Shown here: positions 49,740-58,550 of the stretch, piece after piece
Layout: every line of letters starts with the position of its first letter
Position numbering within the stretch: the stretch's first letter is position 1
Origin: Pseudomonas paraeruginosa PA7
Lineage (GTDB): Bacteria > Pseudomonadota > Gammaproteobacteria > Pseudomonadales > Pseudomonadaceae
Reading direction: 5' to 3'
Length of the DNA stretch: 64,000 bases
Assembly: GCF_000017205.1 (NCBI RefSeq)
Contig: NC_009656.1
Coordinates: forward strand, 4,778,001-4,842,000
Translations under genes and position numbers: made by a program
The notes under the pieces: generated by a model
What the model saw: only the letters and a program-made list of their open reading frames with translations
What the model was told of the DNA's origin: nothing
Databases searched by the model: none

Positions 49740-50165
49740 TCACCTGGCGAACAGCTGGCCCAGGTCGCGGAAGCTCTTGAACTCCAGCGCGTTGCCGCAG
49801 GGGTCGAGGAGGAACAACGTGGCCTGCTCGCCGACCTGGCCCTTGAAGCGGATGTAGGGCTCGATCACGAAACGGGTGCCGCGCTGCTTCAGGCGTTCGG
49901 CCAGGGCGTGCCAGTCGTCCCAGGCGAGGACCACGCCGAAGTGCGGCACCGGCACGTCGTGGCCGTCCACCGGGTTGCTGCCGGCGTGGCGCTGGGAGTC
50001 GGTCTGCGGGTGCTGGTGGATGACCAACTGGTGGCCGAAGAAGTCGAAGTCGACCCAGTGCTCGGCGGAGCGGCCTTCGCTCAGGCCGAAGACTTCGCCG
50101 TAGAAGCGCCGGGCGGCCGGCAGGTCGTGGACGGGGATGGCGAGGTGGAAGGGCATCAGGCTCAT
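49740..50165 (-). CDS. VOC-family (glyoxalase/dioxygenase-fold) protein
   Basis: A 141-residue single VOC module with paired beta-alpha repeats: [20 protein letters not shown] (about residues 6-25) and [19 protein letters not shown] near the C-terminus. Metal ligands are likely His8, His in the middle repeat and Glu in NALEFKSF. Listed in PAO1 as a probable ring-cleaving dioxygenase (PA0817), but the small size fits many VOC activities. Divergent from a LysR gene that may control it (100-base gap). Confidence 0.82.
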   Translation of the reverse strand: MSLMPFHLAIPVHDLPAARRFYGEVFGLSEGRSAEHWVDFDFFGHQLVIHQHPQTDSQRHAGSNPVDGHDVPVPHFGVVLAWDDWHALAERLKQRGTRFVIEPYIRFKGQVGEQATLFLLDPCGNALEFKSFRDLGQLFAR

Positions 50166-50265
50166 GGCGTGGTTCCTCTGTGGGTGTGCCGGGATTATTT
50201 GCCGTGCCAATTTCGATGGAAAGCGCATAATATTTCGCCTGAGCAACACTTTTTTCGAGGCTTGG

Positions 50266-51150
50266 ATGATCCGCGAACTCCGCACCCTGGTCGCCGTGGC
50301 GCGCCGGGGCTCCTTCGCCGCGGCGGGGGAACAGGTGGGGCTGACGCAGTCGGCGGTGAGCGCGCAGATCCGTGCGCTGGAACGCAGCGTCGGCGTCGAA
50401 TTGTTCCAGCGCACGCCGCGCGCGGCGCACCTGAACGAGGCCGGACGGCAGGCGGTGCGTACGGCCGAGCAGATCCTCGCGCTGTTCGACGGCATCGGCC
50501 AAGGCGACAGCCCGCGCGGGCGCCTGCGCATCGGCGCGGTGAACACGGCGCAGACCGGGCTGCTGCCGGAGGTGCTCAAGCGCCTCGCCGAACAGGCGCC
50601 GCACATCGAGCCGCAGGTGGTGCCGGGCGTCTCGCTGCACCTGCTGGACCAGGTGGACGCCGCCGAACTGGACCTGGCGATTCTCATCCGCCCGCCGTTC
50701 AACCTGCCGCGCGGGCTCTCCGCGCAACGGGTCGAGCGCCAGCCGTTCGTGCTGATCGCGCCGCCGCAATGCACCACGACGGATGCGCTGGAATTGCTGC
50801 GCACGCAACCGTTCATCCGCTACGACCATGTGTCCTTCGGCGGTCGCCTGGTGGGCGATTTCCTCGAGGCGCAACAGCTCAGGCCGCGCCAGGTGATGGA
50901 GCTGGATGAGATCGACGCGATCGCGCGGATGGTGGAGAACGGTCTCGGCGTGGCGCTGCTGCCTCGGGCTGGGCTGTGGCTACGCGAGCCGGCGCGGGTG
51001 CGAGTGATCGAACTGGGCGCGCTGGAATTCCAGCGCGAGCTGGTGATGGTCAGCCGCAGCGGTTCGGCGCAGGACGACCTGGTCGGTGAATTCCGCCGCG
51101 CCCTGCTCGCCGAGACGGCGGCTCAGGAGGCCGCGCCGACCACCGCGTAG
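50266..51150 (+). CDS. LysR-family transcriptional regulator
   Basis: The 294-residue protein has the LysR helix-turn-helix at its N-terminus ([35 protein letters not shown], within residues 5-40) and a periplasmic-binding-protein-like effector domain. Divergent from the VOC gene, which is its most likely target. The ATG at MIRELRTL was chosen because LysR proteins begin here. Its 3' end overlaps the convergent LysR gene by 28 bases. PA0816. Confidence 0.87.
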   Translation: MIRELRTLVAVARRGSFAAAGEQVGLTQSAVSAQIRALERSVGVELFQRTPRAAHLNEAGRQAVRTAEQILALFDGIGQGDSPRGRLRIGAVNTAQTGLLPEVLKRLAEQAPHIEPQVVPGVSLHLLDQVDAAELDLAILIRPPFNLPRGLSAQRVERQPFVLIAPPQCTTTDALELLRTQPFIRYDHVSFGGRLVGDFLEAQQLRPRQVMELDEIDAIARMVENGLGVALLPRAGLWLREPARVRVIELGALEFQRELVMVSRSGSAQDDLVGEFRRALLAETAAQEAAPTTA

Positions 51151-52076
51151 CGCGGCGCCGGGCGCGCCAGCTCACCGAGGAAGGTCCACAGGCGTTCGGC
51201 CTCGCCGGGTAGCGGCAGGCGGCGGCGGATCAGGGTATAGCGCAACGGCACGTCGAAGCGCTGGCCGCCGGCGCGCACCAGGCGACGGCTGGCGAGGTCC
51301 TCGCGGACCAGGGTATGCGGCAGCCAGGCGACGCCCAGGCGCGACTGGGCGAAGAAGCGCAGCCCCTCGGTCTGGCTAGAGCTGTGGTGGCGCAGGAGGA
51401 ACAGGCCGCTGTCGCGCAGCAGCGGTTCCAGGGCCCAGCCCAGGTGGCATTCCTCGGAGTAGCCGAGGAACGATAGCGCTTCGGTCTGCAGGCGGTCGAG
51501 GTTGAACAGCGGCTGGCCGGCGGCGTCAGGCGCGCAGACCGCCACCAGTTGTTCGTGGCCAAGCTCCAGGCGCTGGAACTCGGCTTCGCTATCGATGCCC
51601 AGGCGGCGCGACACCGCCTCGCCTTCGTCGAGCAACGCCACCACGTAGTCCACCGAGCCGTCGCGCAGGCGCGACAGGCATTGCGGCAGGTAATCGCAGT
51701 CGACGCTGAACTTGGCGCTGCGGAAGTCCGCCTGCAGGCGCGGAATCCAGTGCGGGAAGAACACCGAGGAGAGAATGTGCGGAGCGCAGAAACGGATGCG
51801 CCGCTGGGCGTCTTCGTCGCGCTCGCGGATCGACTGGCGCAGGTTGTCCAGGGCACGCACCGCGTCCTGCGCCACGTCTTGCAGCTGGCGGCCGGCCTCG
51901 GTCAGTTCGAGGGCGTGCTTGTGGCGCTCGAAGACCGGCGCGCCGAGCCACTGTTCCAGGGTCTGGATACGCCGGCTCAACCCGGACACGGAGACATGGC
52001 ACTCCTGCGCCGCACGGCTGAAGCTCTTGATCCGACAGAGGACGAGGAAGTCCTTGAGCATCACCAGGTCGATCAT
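51123..52076 (-). CDS. LysR-family regulator of the RidA-BKACE cluster (inferred)
   Basis: The 317-residue LysR protein has its DNA-binding region near the N-terminus (FLVLCRIKSFSRAAQECHVS, VSGLSRRIQTLEQWLG) and an effector domain from about residue 90. It is divergent from the ridA gene with 220 bases between, the usual layout for a LysR protein controlling a catabolic operon. That control is inferred. Convergent overlap of 28 bases with the other LysR gene. PA0815. Confidence 0.87.
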   Translation of the reverse strand: MIDLVMLKDFLVLCRIKSFSRAAQECHVSVSGLSRRIQTLEQWLGAPVFERHKHALELTEAGRQLQDVAQDAVRALDNLRQSIRERDEDAQRRIRFCAPHILSSVFFPHWIPRLQADFRSAKFSVDCDYLPQCLSRLRDGSVDYVVALLDEGEAVSRRLGIDSEAEFQRLELGHEQLVAVCAPDAAGQPLFNLDRLQTEALSFLGYSEECHLGWALEPLLRDSGLFLLRHHSSSQTEGLRFFAQSRLGVAWLPHTLVREDLASRRLVRAGGQRFDVPLRYTLIRRRLPLPGEAERLWTFLGELARPAPRYAVVGAAS

Positions 52077-52296
52077 CGTTGCGCGTTCCTCAACGGTCGG
52101 GCGTTCTCAGTCTACTTCGCGCGGCGGTGCCTGTTGCAAGGCTAAAGTTCGGTTTGTTTTGCCGATTTGGCAAGCAACTCGTCGACTCCCGCAAAACAGA
52201 CCGGGAAAACCGGCCCACAGTAGTGAGGTCGCGCTTTTCCAGCCATCGACCCGCCCGTGCATCGTGGCCGGGCGGGTCCGCCACGAGGACAGGACC

Positions 52297-52731
52297 ATGC
52301 AGACATCCCCCGCTCCGGCCATCGTCGCCGGCGGCGCCTACCAGCCGGTGGTGCTCCACGCCGGCATCGCCTACGTCAGCGGCCAGTTGCCGCGCCAGCA
52401 CGGCGAGCTGCGCTGGACCGGCAAGGTCGGCGCCGAGCTCGACCTGGAACAGGCCCGCCAGGCCGCCCGGCTCTGCGCAGCGCGCTGCCTGCAGGTGCTG
52501 GAGGAGGCGCTGGGCGGCCTGCAACGAGTCGAGCGGCTGCTCAAGGTGACCGGCTACGTCGCCAGCGCGGCGGGTTTCGTCCAGCAGCCGGCGGTGATCG
52601 ATGCCGCCAGCGAATATTTCGAGGAGGTGCTCGGCGCGCGCGGCGGCCACGCCCGCGCCGCCGTCGGCGTGGCCGAGCTGCCGCGCGGCGCCGCGGTGGA
52701 GGTGGAACTGATCGCGGCGGTGCGGCCATGA
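52297..52731 (+). CDS. RidA-family protein
   Basis: RidA (YjgF/YER057c) proteins hydrolyse reactive enamine/imine products of PLP enzymes. The 144-residue product has the family core: VVLHAGIAYVSGQLPRQHGE (about residues 18-37) and GGHARAAVGVAELPRGAAVE near the C-terminus; the arginine in ARAAVGVAELP is the conserved substrate-binding Arg. Its stop overlaps the ATG of the PLP-enzyme gene (ATGA), so the two are translationally coupled and probably act in sequence. PA0814. Confidence 0.88.
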   Translation: MQTSPAPAIVAGGAYQPVVLHAGIAYVSGQLPRQHGELRWTGKVGAELDLEQARQAARLCAARCLQVLEEALGGLQRVERLLKVTGYVASAAGFVQQPAVIDAASEYFEEVLGARGGHARAAVGVAELPRGAAVEVELIAAVRP

Positions 52732-53975
52732 GCGCGCTCTTCCCCGCCGGCCCCGACGCCTTCGGTGCCGACGAACTGCTGTACCTGCGCCGCGAGACCC
52801 CGGCCTGGGGCAGCTACGCGCACTTCGCCCATGGCTCCGCCAGCCTGCCGCCGCAGGCGCTCTACGACGCCCTCGACCGCTGGCTGGAAGCCGAGCGGCG
52901 CTGGGGCGTGCAGCGCGCCGCCGAGCATTTCGCCGAGCCTTTGCTGGCGGTCCGCGACAGCGTCGCGCGGGTGCTCGGCACCCAGCCACGGCACATCGCC
53001 CTGCTCGACTGCGCCAGCCGCGCCTGGTCGGTGGCCTTCGCCGCGGCCCTGGCCGCCCATCCACGGATACGGGCGATCAGCAGCTTCGACGAATACGGTT
53101 CCAACAGCCTGTGCCTGCTCGCCGCGCGCCAGCAGCACGGGCTGGAGCTGCGCCTGATCGACGCGCGCGGCGACGCCGCACAGCTGTTGCAGCGGCTCGA
53201 CGAGCAGTTGCACGACCTCGCCCCCGGCCAGACGCCGCTGCTGTCGCTCAGCGCGGTGCCCACCGGGCATGGCGCGGCTACCGTGCTGGAGGGCGTGGCC
53301 GAGCGCATCCGCGCCCATGACGGGCTGTTCTTCCTCGATGCCAGCCATGCGGTCGGCCAGTTGCCGCTGGCGGTGGAGGCGGTCGGCTGCGACGTGCTGG
53401 TATTCCCGCCGCGCAAGTGGCTGCGCGGGCCGAAGGGACTCGGCGTGCTCTATCTCGGCGAACGTGCCCTGGAGCGCCTGGCCCTGCCCGACGGGCTGGA
53501 CGTCGGCGGCGCGCAATGGAGCGACGCCTTCGCCCTGCAGGCACGGGATGACGCGCGGCGCTTCGAATGCTCGGAGTTCAACCCGGGGCTGCGCCTGGCG
53601 CTCAAGGCCAGTTGCGACTACCTGTTGCAGACCGACGTCCGGCGCATCGCCCGGCGCAACCGCCAGTTGCGTGAACGCATCGCCCAGCAGCTTTACCGCC
53701 GGCTCGGCTGGACGCCGCTGGAACAAGGGCCGCACGCCAGCGCGCTGATGACCTACGCGGCCCCCGAACTGAGCGGCGAACAATGGCTGAAGCGCCTCCA
53801 CGCGCGCGGCGTGAACGCCTCCTACATCGGCCCGCAGTATGCCCGCTGGGCGCTGCGCGAGCAGGCGCTGCCGGGGGTACTGCGCCTGACTCCGCACTAC
53901 CTGACCGACGACAGCGAGATCGAGCGCCTCGGCGAGGCCCTGGAGGATTGCCTGCGACAGCGCGCCGCCAGTTGA
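52728..53975 (+). CDS. Class V aminotransferase-fold PLP enzyme (kynureninase/cysteine-desulfurase-like)
   Basis: The 415-residue fold-type I PLP enzyme shows the cofactor aspartate in FFLDASHAVGQLPL (about residues 198-211) and the probable PLP lysine in VFPPRKWLRGPKGLGVLYLG (about 224-243). The order and spacing match class V enzymes. It is coupled to RidA, consistent with an elimination or deamination reaction releasing an enamine. Substrate unknown. PA0813. Followed by a large stem-loop. Confidence 0.83.
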   Translation: MSALFPAGPDAFGADELLYLRRETPAWGSYAHFAHGSASLPPQALYDALDRWLEAERRWGVQRAAEHFAEPLLAVRDSVARVLGTQPRHIALLDCASRAWSVAFAAALAAHPRIRAISSFDEYGSNSLCLLAARQQHGLELRLIDARGDAAQLLQRLDEQLHDLAPGQTPLLSLSAVPTGHGAATVLEGVAERIRAHDGLFFLDASHAVGQLPLAVEAVGCDVLVFPPRKWLRGPKGLGVLYLGERALERLALPDGLDVGGAQWSDAFALQARDDARRFECSEFNPGLRLALKASCDYLLQTDVRRIARRNRQLRERIAQQLYRRLGWTPLEQGPHASALMTYAAPELSGEQWLKRLHARGVNASYIGPQYARWALREQALPGVLRLTPHYLTDDSEIERLGEALEDCLRQRAAS

Positions 53976-53977
53976 GC

Positions 53978-54050
53978 GACCTTGCGCGAATGGCAACGTT
54001 GCGCCGCCGTGCCGGCGGTTGGCGCAACGCCGGGCGGTTTGCGCAAGGTC
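53978..54050. terminator. Large nested stem-loop after the PLP-enzyme gene
   Basis: An outer 10-bp stem (GACCTTGCGC with GCGCAAGGTC) encloses an inner 9-bp stem (CGTTGCGCC with GGCGCAACG), whose loop can pair again (GCC/GGC). TTTGTG follows. It starts 3 bases after the stop codon and could attenuate transcription into the BKACE gene 214 bases on; the rest of that gap holds nothing I recognise. Confidence 0.6.
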
Positions 54051-54263
54051 TTTGTGCCGGCGGCAACGAGCGTTGTCGAATGCGCCGCGCACGGCCGCCG
54101 CCATGCGGTTTAAATCCCTCTCGTAGAACAACGCATAACGATCCCGCCAGCGACATCTTTCACCTGCCTGAGACACCGACGACTTTCGACGCCCTGGGCA
54201 GCCTTTCGGTCCGCCGCGGACCGCTCCGCCCTCAATGGAATGATGAATGGAGGAAAGACGACC

Positions 54264-55559
54264 ATGACCGGATCCCGGAAAACCCTGATTCTCGGATGCG
54301 CCTCCACCGGCGCCAAGTTCACCCCGCGCAACCACGCCACCACCGGCGACCACCTGCTCGACAGCATCTGCACCGGCGCCACCATCCGCACCGCCCCCGG
54401 CGAACTGCTGGACGAAGCGCGCCAGCTCTACGAGATGGGGTGCCGCTACTACCACTATCACGCGCGTAACCCGCTGACCCAGGAACAGACCACCGACAAC
54501 GACATCTACCAGGCGGTCAGCCGCGCCCTGCAGAACCGCTTCCCCGACCTGATGCTGAGCTTCGGCGCCAGTCGCAACGGCAGCGAGGTGCAGGAGAACA
54601 TCCGCCGCTTCGGCGAGTGGGAGCGGGTCAGCCACTGCGCCATCCCGCTGCACCTGGGCGGTGCGCACTTCGTGACGATCCAGGCGGCCATCGAATTGCA
54701 GGTGATCTGCGAGCTGGAGAAGCAAAGGCGCAAGCTCGACCTCGACTATGCCTCGAGCCCGGCCTTCCTCACCGACCTGCGCGACTACCAGCCGTCGACG
54801 GCGCTGGAAAAGGCCGAGTTGCAGACCCACTCCACCAGCAAGGGCGCCGACTACGGGGTGACCTCGCCGATGACCCAGTTCCAGGTCTACCGCAACGCCA
54901 TCCAGGCGCGCCAGAAGCTCGGCCTGTTCCACGAGGTGGAGTGGGTGCAGCATGTGCGCAGCTACGCCATGACCCGTTTCGCCGTGGAGCACCCGCGCCT
55001 GCGCCTGGGCGGTTCCGGCCAGTTGAACGTGATCCTGCTGTTCGGCTTCTCGCCACGCCTGCCGTTCCCGGAGACCTACCAGCAGTTCCGCGCGGTGATC
55101 GAAAGCGCCAAGAGCCTGGAGTACGACATCGGCGAACCCGGGGTGCGCAAGCGCAAGGTCAGCATCACGGTCGGCGCGGCGGTGATGCCGCAGCATGCCG
55201 CGCAGCACTTCCGGCTGCTCGACGTCGGCCCTCGCGCCGGCACCCCGCTCTGCGCGGTGCGCCGGCTGGCCGCCTATGCCGCGCAGGCGGACAGCCAGGT
55301 CGACGTGCTGCGGGTCGGCATGGAGGACACGCCCTACGCGGTGGACGATGACGGCCGGGTGACGCTCAGCGACAACTGCCGGTTGCTGCGCCAGGCTCTC
55401 GACGAACTGCGCGCCAACGGCGCCGAGGCCGAGCTCGACGGCGAACGGATCTTCCAGCGCATGGGCATGGAACGCACCCTCGGCGAATACCTGTCGCTGC
55501 AGCGCCTGCATCCGCTCGGCGAAGCCAACTTCACCCTCGCACGGGAGTTCGTCCAGTGA
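54264..55559 (+). CDS. BKACE-family enzyme (DUF849, 3-keto-5-aminohexanoate cleavage type)
   Basis: BKACE enzymes are zinc-dependent and condense a beta-keto acid with acetyl-CoA, giving a CoA ester and acetoacetate. The 431-residue product shows the TIM-barrel landmarks: CRYYHYHARNPLTQEQTTDN (about residues 63-82, metal His pair), SFGASRNG, IPLHLGGAH and RVGMEDTPYA near residue 352. It is longer than the usual 270-310 residues, with extra C-terminal and central sequence, so it may form a distinct subgroup. GGAGGA precedes the start by 9 bases. Its stop overlaps the MFS start. PA0812. Confidence 0.82.
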   Translation: MTGSRKTLILGCASTGAKFTPRNHATTGDHLLDSICTGATIRTAPGELLDEARQLYEMGCRYYHYHARNPLTQEQTTDNDIYQAVSRALQNRFPDLMLSFGASRNGSEVQENIRRFGEWERVSHCAIPLHLGGAHFVTIQAAIELQVICELEKQRRKLDLDYASSPAFLTDLRDYQPSTALEKAELQTHSTSKGADYGVTSPMTQFQVYRNAIQARQKLGLFHEVEWVQHVRSYAMTRFAVEHPRLRLGGSGQLNVILLFGFSPRLPFPETYQQFRAVIESAKSLEYDIGEPGVRKRKVSITVGAAVMPQHAAQHFRLLDVGPRAGTPLCAVRRLAAYAAQADSQVDVLRVGMEDTPYAVDDDGRVTLSDNCRLLRQALDELRANGAEAELDGERIFQRMGMERTLGEYLSLQRLHPLGEANFTLAREFVQ

Positions 55560-56803
55560 CCGCCGCCCTCGCCGCGAGCCCGACCCAGCGCTACCGCTGG
55601 GTCATCCTGCTGATCGCCACCTTCGCCCAGGCCTGCGCCTGCTTCTTCGTCCAGGGCATCGGCGCGATCGCCGTGTTCATCCAGAACGACCTGCAACTCT
55701 CGTCGCTGCAGATCGGCCTGCTGGTGTCGGCAGCGCAGCTGGTGCCGATCGTCGGCCTGCTGGTGGCCGGCGAGTTGCTCGACCGCTACTCCGAGCGGCT
55801 GGTGGTCGGCCTCGGCACGCTGATCGTCGCGCTGGCCCTCTGCGCCTCGCTGTGGGCCACCGACTACCTGACCATCCTGCTGTTCCTGGTGGTCGTCGGC
55901 GCCGGCTACAGCACGGCGCAGCCGGGCGGCAGCAAGTCGGTGTCACGCTGGTTCGCCAAGACCCAGCTGGGCTTCGCCATGGGCATCCGCCAGGCCGGGC
56001 TGCCGCTGGGCGGCGCGCTGTCCGCCGCGCTGCTGCCGTACCTGGCGGGAATCTACGGCTGGCGCAGCGCATTCCTCGCCGGCGGCCTGGTAGCGTTCCT
56101 CGGCGCGCTGGCCTTCATGCTCTTCTACCGCACCCCGCCGGACGCCCCGGCGCCCGGCGCGAACCCCGCCGAACGCGACCTGGGCGCGGTGGTGAAGTCG
56201 CGGCTGGCGATGATCACCGACCCGGCGATGAAGAACATCGTCTGCTCCGGGGTGGCGCTGATCTCGGTGCAGTACGGCATCCTGGTGTTCACCGTGCTCT
56301 ACCTGCACGAGACCCTGGAGATCGGCATCGGCATGGCCGCGACCCTGCTGTTCGTCGCCCAGGGCAGCGGCGTCGCCGGGCGCATCCTGCTGGCCGCCTG
56401 GAGCGACCGCTGCCGCGCCGGGCGCTACTTCCCGGTGATGGTCTGCCTCGGTGCGGTGGTCCTCGGCCTGCTGGCGCTGGTCCTGCTGCCCCTGCAATCG
56501 CCGTTGGGGATGGGCCTGGTAGTGGCCTGGCTGGGCTTCTTCGGCTTCGGCTGGTACGGTCCCTGGGTGGCCTATGTGGCGGATACCGCGCCGGTCGGCA
56601 AGACCGGCTTCGCCCTCGGCCTGGCGATGGCCATCAACCAGTTGGCGATCGTTCTCGCGCCGCCGGCGCTGGGGCTGCTCAAGGACTTCAGCCACAGCTT
56701 CGTCCCCGGCTGGCTGGCGCTCTGCCTGATGGCGGCGGTAGCCCTTGTGGTCACCGCCTGGAGCGGCCGCGGCCTGCCCACGGCGCTGCCACAGAAGCAC
56801 TGA
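55556..56803 (+). CDS. MFS transporter
   Basis: The 415-residue protein has about 12 hydrophobic helices and Major Facilitator motifs: GELLDRYSERLVVGLGTLIV after helix 2 (D and R of the loop 2-3 signature) and the C-half ILLAAWSDRCRAGRYFPVMV. It starts with GTG overlapping the BKACE stop (GTGA), so synthesis is coupled, and it very likely imports the substrate of the cluster or a related organic acid. PA0811. Confidence 0.87.
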   Translation: MTAALAASPTQRYRWVILLIATFAQACACFFVQGIGAIAVFIQNDLQLSSLQIGLLVSAAQLVPIVGLLVAGELLDRYSERLVVGLGTLIVALALCASLWATDYLTILLFLVVVGAGYSTAQPGGSKSVSRWFAKTQLGFAMGIRQAGLPLGGALSAALLPYLAGIYGWRSAFLAGGLVAFLGALAFMLFYRTPPDAPAPGANPAERDLGAVVKSRLAMITDPAMKNIVCSGVALISVQYGILVFTVLYLHETLEIGIGMAATLLFVAQGSGVAGRILLAAWSDRCRAGRYFPVMVCLGAVVLGLLALVLLPLQSPLGMGLVVAWLGFFGFGWYGPWVAYVADTAPVGKTGFALGLAMAINQLAIVLAPPALGLLKDFSHSFVPGWLALCLMAAVALVVTAWSGRGLPTALPQKH

Positions 56804-56833
56804 AGCGATGACGGCCACGGCCGAGGAGGCACG

Positions 56834-57535
56834 ATGCGCGCGATCCTGTTCGATGTGTTCGGTACCCTGGTGGACTGGCGTTCCAGCCTGATCGAGCAGT
56901 TCCAGGCGTTGGAGCGCGAACTCGGCGGAACCCTGCCCTGCGTGGAACTGACCGACCGCTGGCGCCAGCAATACAAGCCGGCGATGGACCGGGTACGCAA
57001 CGGCCAGGCGCCCTGGCAGCACCTCGACCAGTTGCACCGGCAGAGTCTCGAGGCCCTGGCCGGAGAGTTCGGCCTGGCGCTGGACGAGGCCCTGCTGCAG
57101 CGCATCACCGGCTTCTGGCACCGCCTGCGGCCGTGGCCGGACACGCTCGCCGGGATGCATGCGCTGAAGGCCGACTACTGGCTCGCCGCGCTGAGCAACG
57201 GCAACACCGCGCTGATGCTCGACGTCGCGCGGCACGCCGGGCTGCCCTGGGACATGCTGCTGTGCGCCGACCTGTTCGGCCACTACAAGCCCGACCCGCA
57301 GGTCTACCTCGGCGCCTGCCGCCTGCTCGACCTGCCGCCGCAGGAGGTGATGCTCTGCGCGGCGCACAACTACGACCTCAAGGCCGCGCGCGCCCTCGGC
57401 CTGAAGACCGCGTTCATCGCCCGGCCGCTGGAATACGGCCCCGGCCAGACCCAGGACCTCGCCGCCGAGCAGGACTGGGACCTGATCGCCAGCGACCTGC
57501 CGGACCTGCACCGGCAACTGGCGGCCTCGGCCTGA
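56834..57535 (+). CDS. Type II haloacid dehalogenase-like HAD hydrolase
   Basis: The 233-residue HAD-superfamily protein has the nucleophile Asp in ILFDVFGTLVDWRSSL (about residues 4-19), Ser/Thr motif in LAALSNGNTALML (about 116-128), the Lys in GHYKPDPQVYLGA (about 150-162) and the acidic pair in AAHNYDLKAARALGLKTAFI. DVFGTLVDWR is characteristic of (S)-2-haloacid dehalogenases. GAGGAG lies before the start. It follows the MFS gene by 30 bases and probably closes the cluster. PA0810. Confidence 0.87.
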   Translation: MRAILFDVFGTLVDWRSSLIEQFQALERELGGTLPCVELTDRWRQQYKPAMDRVRNGQAPWQHLDQLHRQSLEALAGEFGLALDEALLQRITGFWHRLRPWPDTLAGMHALKADYWLAALSNGNTALMLDVARHAGLPWDMLLCADLFGHYKPDPQVYLGACRLLDLPPQEVMLCAAHNYDLKAARALGLKTAFIARPLEYGPGQTQDLAAEQDWDLIASDLPDLHRQLAASA

Positions 57536-57642
57536 CCGACTTCCTGCTTCCTGCCCCCTGAACCGCTCGCCTACCCGCGTGCCAAGGCGCGCCGGGAAAG
57601 GCGCGCGGGCAGCGCCGGTACGCGTCCGGCAGGAGCTTAGCC

Positions 57643-57957
57643 ATGTCCGCGAAGGAGACCCCGGCCACCCAGGCCGCCGAGCCCGGGCGCGCCCAGCCGG
57701 TCGAAGTCCCCGGCGGCGGCCACTGGTGGCGCCGCCTGCTGGCCTTCGCCGGCCCCGGCTACCTGGTCGCGGTGGGCTACATGGACCCGGGCAACTGGGC
57801 CACCGATGTCGCCGGCGGCGCACGGCTGGGCTACCTGCTGCTCTCGCTGATCCTGCTCTCCAGCCTGATGGCGATGCTGCTGCAGGCGCTGTCCGCACGC
57901 CTGGGCATAGCCAGCGGCCTGGACCTGCAACTGCTGGCCGACTTCGCGTTCGGCTGA
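57643..57957 (+). pseudogene. NRAMP metal transporter (mntH-type), internally deleted or truncated
   Basis: The N-terminus is that of an NRAMP manganese/iron transporter: [20 protein letters not shown] (about residues 37-56) includes the metal-binding DPGN. The family is about 400-450 residues, but this frame ends after 104, at [17 protein letters not shown]. No further transporter sequence lies downstream in any frame; the SRPBCC gene begins 52 bases later. The clean stop suggests an in-frame deletion joining the first three helices to the natural C-terminus. The product cannot be a functional transporter. PAO1 has an NRAMP gene (PA0809) here. Confidence 0.85.
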
Positions 57958-58008
57958 GCATTGCCCGACGGCACGCTGCATGGTGCGGGACGCGCACTCA
58001 GGCGATGC

Positions 58009-58482
58009 TCAGCCATCGAGCCCGCGGGGAAAGCGGTCGGCCACCAGGTTCAGGGCGATGCCGTGCTCCAGGCAGGCCTTGAGCCCGGCCAGCACCAGGG
58101 TGAAACCTTCGGTGGCGTCTACCACCCGCGGGATGACCTCTTCCGGGGTGCCGACGAAACCGCTGTTGCGGATGCTGACGAAAGTCCCGGCGCCGGGCAG
58201 TTCCTCGAACAGCCACTCCACCTGGGAAGGGTTGCTGTCGCCATTCGGCCATTCGATGAGGATGCGACGGTTCGTTTGCAGGTCCTTCACTTCGATTTCC
58301 TGGGAAACCCCGTACATGTCCCAGTGCCAGCGCAACCGTTTCCCGGCTTCGAGGCGGGCATCGCCGCGGCTGAACCAGAACCTGGCGGTGATGGCCGGAT
58401 CGACGAAGGCTTCGAAGACCTCGGCGATGGGGCGGCGGATCAGCATCTCCGCCTTGGCGACGACCTGTGCGGCAGCAGTCAT
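58009..58482 (-). CDS. SRPBCC (AHSA1/START-like) ligand-binding protein
   Basis: The 157-residue protein shows the AHSA1 pattern: EMLIRRPIAEVFEAFVDPAI (about residues 12-31), FWFSRGDARLEAGKRLRWHW, and the C-terminal helix EGFTLVLAGLKACLEHGIALNLVAD that lines the hydrophobic cavity. It probably binds a hydrophobic small molecule. Convergent with the damaged mntH gene, and 69 bases downstream of ampDh3 on the same strand. PA0808 in PAO1. Confidence 0.85.
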   Translation of the reverse strand: MTAAAQVVAKAEMLIRRPIAEVFEAFVDPAITARFWFSRGDARLEAGKRLRWHWDMYGVSQEIEVKDLQTNRRILIEWPNGDSNPSQVEWLFEELPGAGTFVSIRNSGFVGTPEEVIPRVVDATEGFTLVLAGLKACLEHGIALNLVADRFPRGLDG

Positions 58483-58550
58483 GGCAAGTCCTCCATGGGG
58501 TTGGGCAAGGGAGCGGCCGCCGCATCGGGCGGCCGCTCGCTGTTAGTGGC

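Noticed and set aside
52554..55511. 985-codon minus-strand frame across the RidA-BKACE cluster
   Set aside because: It runs antisense through three recognisable genes and is explained by their codon bias.
57536..57642. Possible manganese riboswitch ahead of the damaged mntH gene
   Set aside because: The leader is short and shows only a GC-rich stem (GGCGCGCC/GGCGCGC) without the conserved yybP-ykoY loops.
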